From Brachyspira hampsonii 30446 (GTDB lineage Bacteria; Spirochaetota; Brachyspiria; Brachyspirales; Brachyspiraceae), in NCBI RefSeq assembly GCF_000316195.1, contig NZ_JH994111.1:1567403-1631402 (forward strand): a stretch of 64,000 bases of DNA, given 5' to 3'. The notes below the pieces were generated by a model. It worked only from the letters and a program-made list of their open reading frames with translations, was not told where the DNA came from and ran no database searches. This document shows, one piece after another, positions 17,757-26,169 of this stretch (positions are counted from its first letter, which is position 1; each line of letters begins with the position of its first letter). The position numbers were made by a program, and so were the translations under genes.

Positions 17757-18955
17757 TCATTCTCTATTCTATGTGTGTTTCTCTGTTTATATATTTCATA
17801 TTCTTTATAGAAACTTTCTATATCATTTACTATTAAATATCCTTCATCTGATATATCTAATGATTTGATTTTTAATATTTCATCTTCTATATTCTTTTTA
17901 TATTCTATTCCTATCATGGAACAAATATCATTTATATTATATTGGAATTTTATTTTATTTATATTTTTAAATAGAAGTTCTGTTTTTATCAATGCTTCTA
18001 TTATTATTACAAATTTACTTACAACCTTATTGGCATTAAAAGATCTTATTCTAGAAATAGTACTGTATATTCTCATACTCATCATTTTTACAAAGTATAA
18101 TCTAAGATTCCTATCAGACTGCACCAAATTCATAGCATCTTCTTTTTTTACTAACTGAATAATAGAATCTTCTAAAACTATAGCTGTAGTTGAAAGATAT
18201 TTATTATTTTTAGAAATCGGCGCATATCCGTTTAGCACATCATTAGTAGATAATACTCTTCTAGTTACCTGTTTAGAATCAAATATATTATATACTCCAA
18301 TTTTTCCATACTTTATTATATAAAGATAATCTTTGCTTTGAAGCTCTGTATATAAACAATATCCTTTTTTATATTTATATATGTTAGCCTCTATGTTTTC
18401 AGGCTCTTCTATTGGTTTTAGATTTTTATATAAATTATCAAGCTCTTCTTTTCTTTCTTCATCATCAGGGTAAAGTTCAATATATTTTCTGTACAATTTA
18501 TATGAAGCATCAAAAAATCCATTATTAATATATATTTTACACATTTCCATAATATTAAGATTTAAAGATTTACTATGACTATTATGATACGGATTATTTT
18601 CTTTATGCAAAAAGTAATAATATCTATTAAGCCATCTTTCTATATTAATTATAAGATAATCATATATTTTATTTATAAGGCTTATATTATTTATTTTTTC
18701 TATTTCATTAATATTCATTTCTATTACTTCTGTATCTTCTAATGCTTTTACTGTAGAGAAATAAGGTTCATTTAAAACTGCATTGAATAATCCTATAATT
18801 TCACCTTCTTTATATTCCACAGTATAATTATCAGCGAAGTAACTATATACTACTACTTTTCCTTTTTTTATTATATAAAAAGTATATTTAGGTTCCTGGC
18901 CTTCTATAAATACTGTAGCAGATTTATTAAAATTTATACTTTTGTACTTTAACAT
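17753..18955 (-). CDS. Double cyclic-nucleotide-binding-like protein A
   Basis: A 400-residue cytoplasmic protein, the first of four tandem paralogues. Residues 1-100 form a CNB fold (FYIIKKGKVVVYS...YKEGEIIGLFNAVLNEPYFSTVKALEDTEVIEM). Residues 130-180 are helical with a TPR-like repeat (NNGFFDASYKLYRKYIELYPDDEE), and 195-285 form a second CNB (LYIIKYGKIGVYN...LSTTAIVLEDSIIQLV). The C-terminus (DICSMIGIEYKK.IEDEI...EGYLIVNDIESFYKEYE) looks like a worn Crp-type winged helix. The phosphate-binding cassette lacks the Arg typical of cAMP binders, so the ligand is open. Confidence 0.82.
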   Translation of the reverse strand: MLKYKSINFNKSATVFIEGQEPKYTFYIIKKGKVVVYSYFADNYTVEYKEGEIIGLFNAVLNEPYFSTVKALEDTEVIEMNINEIEKINNISLINKIYDYLIINIERWLNRYYYFLHKENNPYHNSHSKSLNLNIMEMCKIYINNGFFDASYKLYRKYIELYPDDEERKEELDNLYKNLKPIEEPENIEANIYKYKKGYCLYTELQSKDYLYIIKYGKIGVYNIFDSKQVTRRVLSTNDVLNGYAPISKNNKYLSTTAIVLEDSIIQLVKKEDAMNLVQSDRNLRLYFVKMMSMRIYSTISRIRSFNANKVVSKFVIIIEALIKTELLFKNINKIKFQYNINDICSMIGIEYKKNIEDEILKIKSLDISDEGYLIVNDIESFYKEYEIYKQRNTHRIEND

Positions 18956-19005
18956 AAATAATCCCTATATTGTTTGTAAATATTTTAATACATTTGTAGT
19001 GTATG

Positions 19006-20163
19006 TCAATAATTATTTTTTTGATATTCATAGTATTCTTGAAAAAAATCATTAATATTGTCAATTCTTATATATTTATCATTTACTATTTCTAAAGATT
19101 TTATCTCTTTTAAATTATTAATAATATCATTTATTTCTAAATTTAGAGAATTTTGTATATCATAGATAGTATAGCTTAATATAGTTGTGTTTATGTCCTC
19201 AAATAAAGTTTCTATTTTAAGCAAAGCTGATATAAATATGAATAATTTTAAAATAGTATTTTTTTCTTCTATTGCTTTTATCCTAGATAAAATATTTATT
19301 ACTTTCATTGACATCATTTTCACATGGCAGCTTCTAAAATGCTTATCTTTTATCAGCATTTCTACATATTCTTCTATAGTTACTATTTTTACATAAGATT
19401 CTTCTAAAGCAATAGCTGAAGTTAATAAAGGCTTATATTCTAATTTTGGTTCATATCCATCAAGAACATAATTTTTTTTGTATATATCTTTAAGCAGAAG
19501 TTTACCATTTATGATATTATATATCCCTATTCTTCCAGATAATATTATATATAAATAATTGCTTGCTTTAAACTCTGTAAATAAAGAGCTTCCTTTTTTA
19601 TATAAAAATATATTTGAAGTAAATATACTTGGATCATTAGGCTTAGGAAGTTTTGATAATTCTTTTTTTGTAGATTCTATATCATCTTTATCTTCTAATG
19701 TATCTATATAGTTTTCATATAATCTATAGGCAGTATCAGGGAATTCATTTTTTATATATATTTCTGCCATAGTAAATATATTTTCTTTATAATATAAATC
19801 TACTTTGTTTTTTACTAAATTTATATAATAACGGGAAAGCCAAGTTTCTAATGTAGTATTAAAATAATTATATATTGTTTTTATTAAATCATTATTTGTG
19901 ATATTGTTTATATCTGATAATGATAACTCTAAAACTTCAACATCTTCTTCAGCTTTCATACTTACACTATATGGCTCTCCTGCAGCTAAATTTACTAATC
20001 CTATGATATGTCCAACTTTATATTCTTTATTATAATTATCAGAATTTATTGCATAAGAGACTGCTTTACCTTTTGTTATTATATAAAAATAATCTTTTGG
20101 AAAATTTCCTTCCTCATATATAAAAGAAGACTTTGAGAATTTTATAGTTTTGTAATTATTCAT
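19006..20163 (-). CDS. Double cyclic-nucleotide-binding-like protein B
   Basis: A 385-residue paralogue of the preceding gene with the same layout: CNB (FYIITKGKAVSYA...GHIIGLVNLAAGEPYSVSMKAEEDVEVLEL), helical TPR-like linker (IYIKNEFPDTAYRLYENYIDTLED), second CNB (LYIILSGRIGIYN...LTSAIALEESYVKIV) and a C-terminal helix-turn-helix-like remnant ending INDFFQEYYEYQ. It lies 50 bases upstream of protein A's start on the same strand. The divergence between copies is high outside the CNB cores, so the duplication is old. Confidence 0.82.
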   Translation of the reverse strand: MNNYKTIKFSKSSFIYEEGNFPKDYFYIITKGKAVSYAINSDNYNKEYKVGHIIGLVNLAAGEPYSVSMKAEEDVEVLELSLSDINNITNNDLIKTIYNYFNTTLETWLSRYYINLVKNKVDLYYKENIFTMAEIYIKNEFPDTAYRLYENYIDTLEDKDDIESTKKELSKLPKPNDPSIFTSNIFLYKKGSSLFTEFKASNYLYIILSGRIGIYNIINGKLLLKDIYKKNYVLDGYEPKLEYKPLLTSAIALEESYVKIVTIEEYVEMLIKDKHFRSCHVKMMSMKVINILSRIKAIEEKNTILKLFIFISALLKIETLFEDINTTILSYTIYDIQNSLNLEINDIINNLKEIKSLEIVNDKYIRIDNINDFFQEYYEYQKNNY

Positions 20164-20306
20164 GTTTTATTATTATGTATTTTAATATTTGTAGCACTAT
20201 TAATGGCTGAATTATACTATATGATATAATTATGTCAACCAAAAAATAATTATAATATTCTTTGAAAAAATTATATAATTATGAATTATTATATTTGGTA
20301 TAAAAA

Positions 20307-21461
20307 TTAATTTGTATAATTTTCATATTCTTTGAAATACTTATCTGTATTTGTAATTATAATATAATTAAAACTGTCAATTTCTAAATATTCTATATTT
20401 TTTAATGCATTTATTATTTCATTTATATCCGCATTATAGTGCATCATATTTTTTATATCTTCTATTTTATAGTATAGTCTTATATATGTTTTTTCATAAA
20501 ATAAAGTCTCTATTTTTAGAATAGCATATATTAACAATATTAATCTATCTTTTAATTCTGTTTTCTTTATAGATTTAATTTTTAATATTGTGCTTATAAC
20601 TTTCATAGAAATCATTTTTATAATTTGGAATTTTAATTCGGAATTATCATGAAGCATTTTTATTAATTCTTCTTTAGTCATAATATCTATAATAGAATCT
20701 TCTAAAACTACAGCAGTTGTAAATAGAGTTTTATACTCAAGTGAAGGAGCATAATCATCAATAATAAATTGTGCCGGATATAGTATTCTAGTAATATAAC
20801 TAGAATCTGCTATATTATATATACCAATTCTTCCTGATCTTATATAATAAACATGATTTGTAGTCTCAAGCTCATTGTATATGCAATATCCTTTATACAT
20901 CTTATAAGAATTACCGCCTATATTTTCAGGCTCTTTTGATGTAATAAGCGTTTTCATAAATTCTTTAACATTATTATTAATATTATCATTATTGCTGAAA
21001 AGCTTAATATACGATGAACATAATCTATAACTAGCATCTGTAAAGCCATTATTTTTATAAATAGAAGCCATAGTTAATATTTCTTCTTTATTATAAAGGT
21101 CTATCTTATTTTTTACTATTAGAGTATAATATTTACTAACCCAAACTTCCAATATAAATGATAAATAATTTAATATTTTATTTATTAAATGTTTATTATT
21201 AATTTTATTTATATTTTCTACTTTTATCTCAAATAGTTCAGTATCCTCTATTGCCTCTACCGTAGAATAATAAGGCTCTTTTGTTATAGCGGCTATTAAA
21301 CCTATAATATTTCCCATTTTATATATATATGAATTGTCGTAAAAACTATTATAAGAGATAACTTTTCCTTTTAAAATTATATAGAAACAGTCTTTAGCTA
21401 TTTGAGAATTTTTTAATATAATATCGCCTTTTTTATATTTAACTAATTTGTATTTTTCCAT
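20307..21461 (-). CDS. Double cyclic-nucleotide-binding-like protein C
   Basis: A 384-residue third copy. CNB1 includes FYIILKGKVISYN and IGLIAAITKEPYYSTVEAIEDTELFEI; the linker repeats NNGFTDASYRLCSSYIKLFSN; CNB2 includes VYYIRSGRIGIYNIADSSYITRIL and LFTTAVVLEDSIIDIM; the C-terminal end is DKYFKEYENYTN. The 143-bp spacers around it leave room for its own promoter. Closest in sequence to copy A in the linker and CNB2 region. Confidence 0.82.
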   Translation of the reverse strand: MEKYKLVKYKKGDIILKNSQIAKDCFYIILKGKVISYNSFYDNSYIYKMGNIIGLIAAITKEPYYSTVEAIEDTELFEIKVENINKINNKHLINKILNYLSFILEVWVSKYYTLIVKNKIDLYNKEEILTMASIYKNNGFTDASYRLCSSYIKLFSNNDNINNNVKEFMKTLITSKEPENIGGNSYKMYKGYCIYNELETTNHVYYIRSGRIGIYNIADSSYITRILYPAQFIIDDYAPSLEYKTLFTTAVVLEDSIIDIMTKEELIKMLHDNSELKFQIIKMISMKVISTILKIKSIKKTELKDRLILLIYAILKIETLFYEKTYIRLYYKIEDIKNMMHYNADINEIINALKNIEYLEIDSFNYIIITNTDKYFKEYENYTN

Positions 21462-21646
21462 AAATATATTCTCTCAAATATTATTTATTTTTATTAAAAA
21501 AATTATAATACTTAGAAAAATTATGTCAACAATAAAAGATTATATTATATAATTTTTGTATTATTTAAAAACAATTTCGTATAATTATGTTTATGAAAAA
21601 AATATAAAAACTTCATACAATACACAAGCAAAATATTTAATCATAA

Positions 21647-22834
21647 CTATTGAGATATATTTGGAGTAGAATTTCTCTTTCTATACATATCATACTCGTT
21701 AAAGAAATTTTTTATATTCGGTATTATTATTCTTTCATCACTAGAAAACAATATTACTTTATTTTTATTCATTTCTGATTTTATATAATTAGTATTTTCT
21801 ATACCAACCATAGTGCATATATCTTTGATAGTATATGACAGTTCTAAAAAATCAATATTTTTATCAAACAGCAATTCCGTTTTTACAAATGAATATACCA
21901 TACTATAAAATTTTCCGACAGAACTTTTTATTGTTATACTATAGCTTTTTATTATGGTATTGTATGTTCTTCTTGCCATTATATTTACAAGATGATACTG
22001 AAGTTTAGTATTATTAGAAGCTAACTTGAGAAAATCTTCTTTATTTATAGTTTGAAGTATCGTATCTTCTAATACTATGCATGTTGTAAGAAGAAGTTTA
22101 TTTCCAAATATTGGTTTATAGCCTATAATATTTCCGCTTTTAAATATTATCCTAGTAATAATTTTCCCATTAAATACACTGTAAACCCCAACTTTTCCAT
22201 CTCTTATTACATAGAGATTTGTCTTACTTTCTAATTCAGAAAATATGCAAGTACCTGATTTATATTCCTTAAGATTATGATCTATTTCTAATGGTGGCTT
22301 TATGTCATAATTATTTTCTATTTCATTTATTTTATTATTTATTTCAGTATGGTCTTCATTGGGGAACATTTCTATAATTTTTTTATACATATAAAGAGCT
22401 GCTGATTTATATCCATTATTATTATAAATATTTGCAATTTCAAAAGCATCATCTTCTTTATAGCTTTCTATATTTAAAGATTCTGATAATTTATAAAAAT
22501 ATTTACCTAACCATATTTCCATAAATTTTATTAAATGTTTATATATTTTTTCTATTATTTTTGTGTCTTCTATATTGTATATATCACTAGCATGTATTTC
22601 TACTAACTGCACATCTGTTTCAGCTATAGCAGTTGAATAATAAGGCTCTGAAAGTATAGCAGGAACAATACCTATTATATCTCCAGAAGTAAACTCAAAA
22701 TTAGTATTTTCTATAACATAATTTTTATCTACTACAACACCTTCTTTAATTATATAAAATACATCTCTAGCATTTTCTCCAGCAACAAATATTGCAGAAT
22801 CTTTTTTAAATTCAAGCACATTAAAATTAATCAT
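21647..22834 (-). CDS. Double cyclic-nucleotide-binding-like protein D
   Basis: A 395-residue fourth copy and the outermost of the array. CNB1 has FYIIKEGVVVDKN and IIGIVPAILSEPYYSTAIAETDVQLVEI; the linker has NNNGYKSAALYMYKKIIEMFPNEDH; CNB2 has LYVIRDGKVGVYSVFNGKIITRII and LLTTCIVLEDTILQTI; the end is FFNEYDMYRKRNSTPN. The C-terminal YTIKDICTMVGIENTNYIKSEM is the best preserved helix-turn-helix-like stretch of the four together with copy A. Confidence 0.82.
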   Translation of the reverse strand: MINFNVLEFKKDSAIFVAGENARDVFYIIKEGVVVDKNYVIENTNFEFTSGDIIGIVPAILSEPYYSTAIAETDVQLVEIHASDIYNIEDTKIIEKIYKHLIKFMEIWLGKYFYKLSESLNIESYKEDDAFEIANIYNNNGYKSAALYMYKKIIEMFPNEDHTEINNKINEIENNYDIKPPLEIDHNLKEYKSGTCIFSELESKTNLYVIRDGKVGVYSVFNGKIITRIIFKSGNIIGYKPIFGNKLLLTTCIVLEDTILQTINKEDFLKLASNNTKLQYHLVNIMARRTYNTIIKSYSITIKSSVGKFYSMVYSFVKTELLFDKNIDFLELSYTIKDICTMVGIENTNYIKSEMNKNKVILFSSDERIIIPNIKNFFNEYDMYRKRNSTPNISQ

Positions 22835-23021
22835 AATTAATACCCATCAATTTTATATATAAATATTATACTTTATAATTAGTATATAACAATATATATA
22901 TTAATTATTTTTTATTAGGATATGTTAGACTCTCTTATAAAGCAAAAAATATAATTAATTTTAAATATGCGAAATAAAAGCTTAAACTTTATTTTAATTT
23001 GTAAGTTATAAACTAGATTAC

Positions 23022-23501
23022 TTAATCATTAGTATTCACTTCATTGCTACTTATTTCATTAGTGTTTCTCATTATCAAACTGCCATTTAGCAAACTTAAT
23101 ATAACAGTAAATGAATTATTAGTATTGCACTCCACATTTATTCTTATAACTCTGCCGTCTTCAGATGAGTTTTTTGCAAGCTCTATTTTTCCATCAGGCT
23201 TCTTACCAAAATAATAATTTGTTGTAATATAATATCCTTCATTCTTCCATAGATAATTGGCATACTTAACACTATAACTTATCACATCATCAACATTATA
23301 AAAATTTAATATCTTTATCTCCCCTTCTTCTATATTATCTATTTTAGGATGCACTTTAAGACCTGTAACCTTATTTAAAGATGATACCGCATCATTTCCT
23401 ATTGTATATGATTGCTCATAAGGTCTATCTTTAGAAATCAGCAGATATGTTATGATTGATACTGCAATAATAGTTATTATAGTTGGTATTATTCTTCTCA
23501 T
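23022..23501 (-). CDS. Single-pass membrane protein of unknown function
   Basis: About 159 residues from the ATG at 23501, which is preceded by an ATAGG site; a TTG six codons earlier would overlap the upstream gene. One N-terminal membrane segment (IIPTIITIIAVSIITYLLI) is followed by a basic/polar extracytoplasmic domain of about 130 residues. It ends in a Ser/Asn-rich tail. I do not recognise the domain. It sits seven bases after the RseC-like gene and is probably co-transcribed with it. Confidence 0.7.
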   Translation of the reverse strand: MRRIIPTIITIIAVSIITYLLISKDRPYEQSYTIGNDAVSSLNKVTGLKVHPKIDNIEEGEIKILNFYNVDDVISYSVKYANYLWKNEGYYITTNYYFGKKPDGKIELAKNSSEDGRVIRINVECNTNNSFTVILSLLNGSLIMRNTNEISSNEVNTND

Positions 23502-23508
23502 ATAAAGC

Positions 23509-23931
23509 CTATTTATCAAAATTTTCTATAACTTTATTTTTACAAATTATATTCGCTATTATTTTATTATCCTTTTTTAATTTTCTTAATCCTAAAATAA
23601 CATAAACAAAAAATACAATAAAAGAAAATACAGGACCTAAATTATGCTCTATATTTGATAATTTAGATATATATTCTCCTAGAAAATAGCCTGCTATAAG
23701 ACAAATCAAAGGTATTATATAAACAAAAAAGTTAATTCCCTTTTTTAACTCTTCAACTTCTATAACAACACTATCTCCCTTATCAGCATTAATTTTATTA
23801 AATGCTCTAAGTACAACAGGTTTTCCAGAATTACATATAGTACATCCATCGCAGCTTGCACTTCTCTGCAATTCAACCTTAGCTATATTATTTTCATAAG
23901 TTTCCAATACCAAAGCAAATTCTCTTTTCAT
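23509..23931 (-). CDS. SoxR-reducing system / RseC-MucC family protein
   Basis: A 140-residue inner-membrane protein. The N-terminal domain carries the family's cysteine cluster (SCDGCTICN, with three Cys close together near residues 26-32) and a GD.V.IE strand. Two membrane segments follow (residues about 69-87 and 98-115). RseC/RsxC-linked proteins take part in electron delivery to reduce SoxR, and in sigma-E control in enterics; the precise role in spirochaetes is not known. It lies between rlmE and the unknown membrane protein on the same strand, 17 bases after rlmE. Confidence 0.85.
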   Translation of the reverse strand: MKREFALVLETYENNIAKVELQRSASCDGCTICNSGKPVVLRAFNKINADKGDSVVIEVEELKKGINFFVYIIPLICLIAGYFLGEYISKLSNIEHNLGPVFSFIVFFVYVILGLRKLKKDNKIIANIICKNKVIENFDK

Positions 23932-23948
23932 TATTACTCCTTTTTATA

Positions 23949-24530
23949 TTATCGTAACTTTTTAAAATTTTTGCAAAATAAAAATATTTCTCTGCTTTCA
24001 TCTCTTGAACTTTTAGGTTTAAATATATTCACAGAATCAAAATATTCAGATAATTCTTTCTTGAACATCTGCAAATCTTTACCATCAAAAACTTTTATAA
24101 AAAAATGTCCATTCTCCTTTAATACATCTTTAGCCAAATTAAATATAGACCTGCATAAAGAAATGGAACGGAAATGATTAGTTTCCCTGTCTGAAGTGGT
24201 ATTTGGCATAGCATCGCTTACTACAACATCAAATAAAGTATTATTGAATGATGTAATATCCATCTCTTTTATATCTCCCAATATAAATGTAAATCTTTGA
24301 TGAGCAAAAGAATTAGGAAGTATATCAACACCTACAACAGCCCCACTTTTCAATATTTTATTGAGCATGTACTGACTGAAAGAGCCGGGAGAACAGCCAA
24401 CATCAAGAACTGTATCTGATGCCTTTATAAATTTAAATTTATTTTGAGCTTCTTCTAATTTAAATACACTTCTAGCTTTATAATTTTCTTCTTTTGCCTT
24501 TTTAAAATAAAAATCCTGTACCTTTTTCAT
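23949..24530 (-). CDS. rlmE: RlmE (FtsJ/RrmJ) 23S rRNA 2'-O-methyltransferase
   Basis: A 193-residue SAM-dependent methyltransferase that in the known family modifies U2552 of 23S rRNA. The family's K-D-K-E tetrad is visible: Lys24 in ARSVFKLEE, Asp in VVVSDAMPNTTSDRE, Lys in FFIKVFDGKD and Glu in SRDESREIFLF. The SAM loop reads VGCSPGSFSQ rather than the usual GAAPGGWSQ. Length is normal. It heads a short run with the RseC-like and unknown membrane genes. Confidence 0.92.
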   Translation of the reverse strand: MKKVQDFYFKKAKEENYKARSVFKLEEAQNKFKFIKASDTVLDVGCSPGSFSQYMLNKILKSGAVVGVDILPNSFAHQRFTFILGDIKEMDITSFNNTLFDVVVSDAMPNTTSDRETNHFRSISLCRSIFNLAKDVLKENGHFFIKVFDGKDLQMFKKELSEYFDSVNIFKPKSSRDESREIFLFCKNFKKLR

Positions 24531-24620
24531 TTAACTATAAACTATCCCATAAACAATTTTATACTATTTTGAATTACTTTTAAATAAAAATCAACTGTCA
24601 AAACAAATATTATAAAATAA

Positions 24621-24657
24621 AAACAGCAATAGAATGAATATTGATCTATTGCTGTTT
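24621..24657 (-). terminator. Intrinsic-type hairpin after the TPR-Mrr gene
   Basis: AAACAGCAATAGA (24621-24633) pairs perfectly over 13 bp with TCTATTGCTGTTT (24645-24657), with an 11-base loop, followed on the minus strand by TTTTATTTTATA. It separates the TPR gene from rlmE. Confidence 0.8.
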
Positions 24658-24680
24658 ACATCTATAACCAATTAAAAATA

Positions 24681-26084
24681 CTATAATATCCAATTAAGTT
24701 TTTCTTCTGTTCTAGTTACACCCACAGGTAAATTAGTAAGATTAGATTTGTCAAGCAGATTCTCAAGCCTCTTTATACCCACAATATCAATTCTTGACAT
24801 AGCAGCATATCTTATAGCATCAGGACTCACCATAGCACAAGTTATCAGTATACTGTTAGCAATATTTGCATTAACCGCATAATCATATAAATGCACAAGC
24901 TCATCATTAAATATAGGGCTATAAGAAGTTCTGAAATAAACTATCTTTTTAGGAGAATGAGGACTATTATTCTCTTTAGCAAAAACTATAATATATTTTT
25001 TATCAGTTATCTTGGAGGAATATGGAATGAGTCCTATGCTTGCTACAACCTTTAAAGCAGCATCAATAAATTCATCTCCCTCCAATTTAAAGAATTTTTT
25101 AATATTTTCGCTATATCTTGAATCTTTATAATTGTTAAGTTTCTCATTAGCATCTTTATAATTAGGATCTATTACAATTATACTTTCTAATATCTCCATA
25201 GATTTATTTATATTTCCAACTATATCATAACATTCAGAAAGAGTATAAAGTATAGCCAAATTTAATTCTTTATCATAACTATCATAACTTATAGCTTTTT
25301 CCAAAGTATTTATAGCAGACTCAATATTTTCTAATTTAATATAACAAATACCCATTTCATATAATGATTTAACAGCATACTCTTTATCTTTATAAGAATT
25401 GGAATAGTACCTTATAGCAGATTTATAATCTTCTCTTCCTCTATAAGCTCTTCCCAAATTATAATTCAATAAAGGATCATCTTGAAATTTCTTGTATATA
25501 TTATTCATAGCAGATATAGCATCATTGAAATTGCCCATATTAACAAAACAAAAAGCTTTATACTTTAAGGCTTCTGAATTATTAGGCTGTATATCTAATG
25601 CATCATCAAAATACCTTATTGCTGTTTCATACTGTCTATTTTCATAATATATTACACCTATTTCTAATGCAACCACAAGTTTATAATCTTCTATATTAAA
25701 AAGTGTAAGATACTGAGCCAATGCTTCTTCTTTTTTACCAATTTTATTTAAAGCTCTAGATAATGATAAAATAGTTTCAGGATTATTATATCCTTCATCT
25801 ATAGCATGTCTGTATTCCACTATTGCAAAGGGATATTCTTCCATTTTGGCATAGCAGTCCCCCATCATAGAATGTATCTCGGGTCTTTTTATGCCTGGTT
25901 TATCTTTAGCTAAAATTTCTTTAAGTTTCAATAAGGCAATATCATTTCTTCCTTCGCTAATAAAATTATTTACCTTATCAATATCAGAAGTTTTATCTGA
26001 TAATTTATTAAATAAAAATTTTCTAACTATAAGCAAAAGTGTAACGAATACACATATAAATACTATAATAGCAACATTATTCAT
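24681..26084 (-). CDS. Membrane-anchored TPR protein with Mrr-like C-terminal domain
   Basis: A 467-residue protein: one N-terminal membrane segment (residues 4-22), then about eight TPR units from residue 35 to 320 (e.g. AIRYFDDALDIQPNNSEALKYKA). The final 130 residues resemble the restriction-endonuclease-like Mrr fold (FIDAALKVVASIGLIPY, LVHLYDYAVNANIANSILITCAMVSPDAIRYAAM, IDIVGIKRLENLLDKS). The catalytic Q-x-K strand of Mrr is replaced by KKIVYFRTS, so nuclease activity is unlikely. It probably acts as a scaffold at the membrane; the fold match is from memory of family patterns. Confidence 0.8.
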   Translation of the reverse strand: MNNVAIIVFICVFVTLLLIVRKFLFNKLSDKTSDIDKVNNFISEGRNDIALLKLKEILAKDKPGIKRPEIHSMMGDCYAKMEEYPFAIVEYRHAIDEGYNNPETILSLSRALNKIGKKEEALAQYLTLFNIEDYKLVVALEIGVIYYENRQYETAIRYFDDALDIQPNNSEALKYKAFCFVNMGNFNDAISAMNNIYKKFQDDPLLNYNLGRAYRGREDYKSAIRYYSNSYKDKEYAVKSLYEMGICYIKLENIESAINTLEKAISYDSYDKELNLAILYTLSECYDIVGNINKSMEILESIIVIDPNYKDANEKLNNYKDSRYSENIKKFFKLEGDEFIDAALKVVASIGLIPYSSKITDKKYIIVFAKENNSPHSPKKIVYFRTSYSPIFNDELVHLYDYAVNANIANSILITCAMVSPDAIRYAAMSRIDIVGIKRLENLLDKSNLTNLPVGVTRTEEKLNWIL

Positions 26085-26116
26085 ATCTCTATCTACTCTA
26101 TACTATATATAAATTC

Positions 26117-26150
26117 GGAATTATTATACATTATTTTTAAAAATAATTCC
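26117..26150 (-). terminator. Weak hairpin after the cation ATPase
   Basis: GGAATTATT (26117-26125) pairs with AATAATTCC (26142-26150). It is AT-rich and has only a short T-stretch on the minus strand, but it is the only candidate stop between the ATPase and the TPR gene. Confidence 0.35.
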
Positions 26151-26169
26151 AATTTTTAATGTAAAAAAT

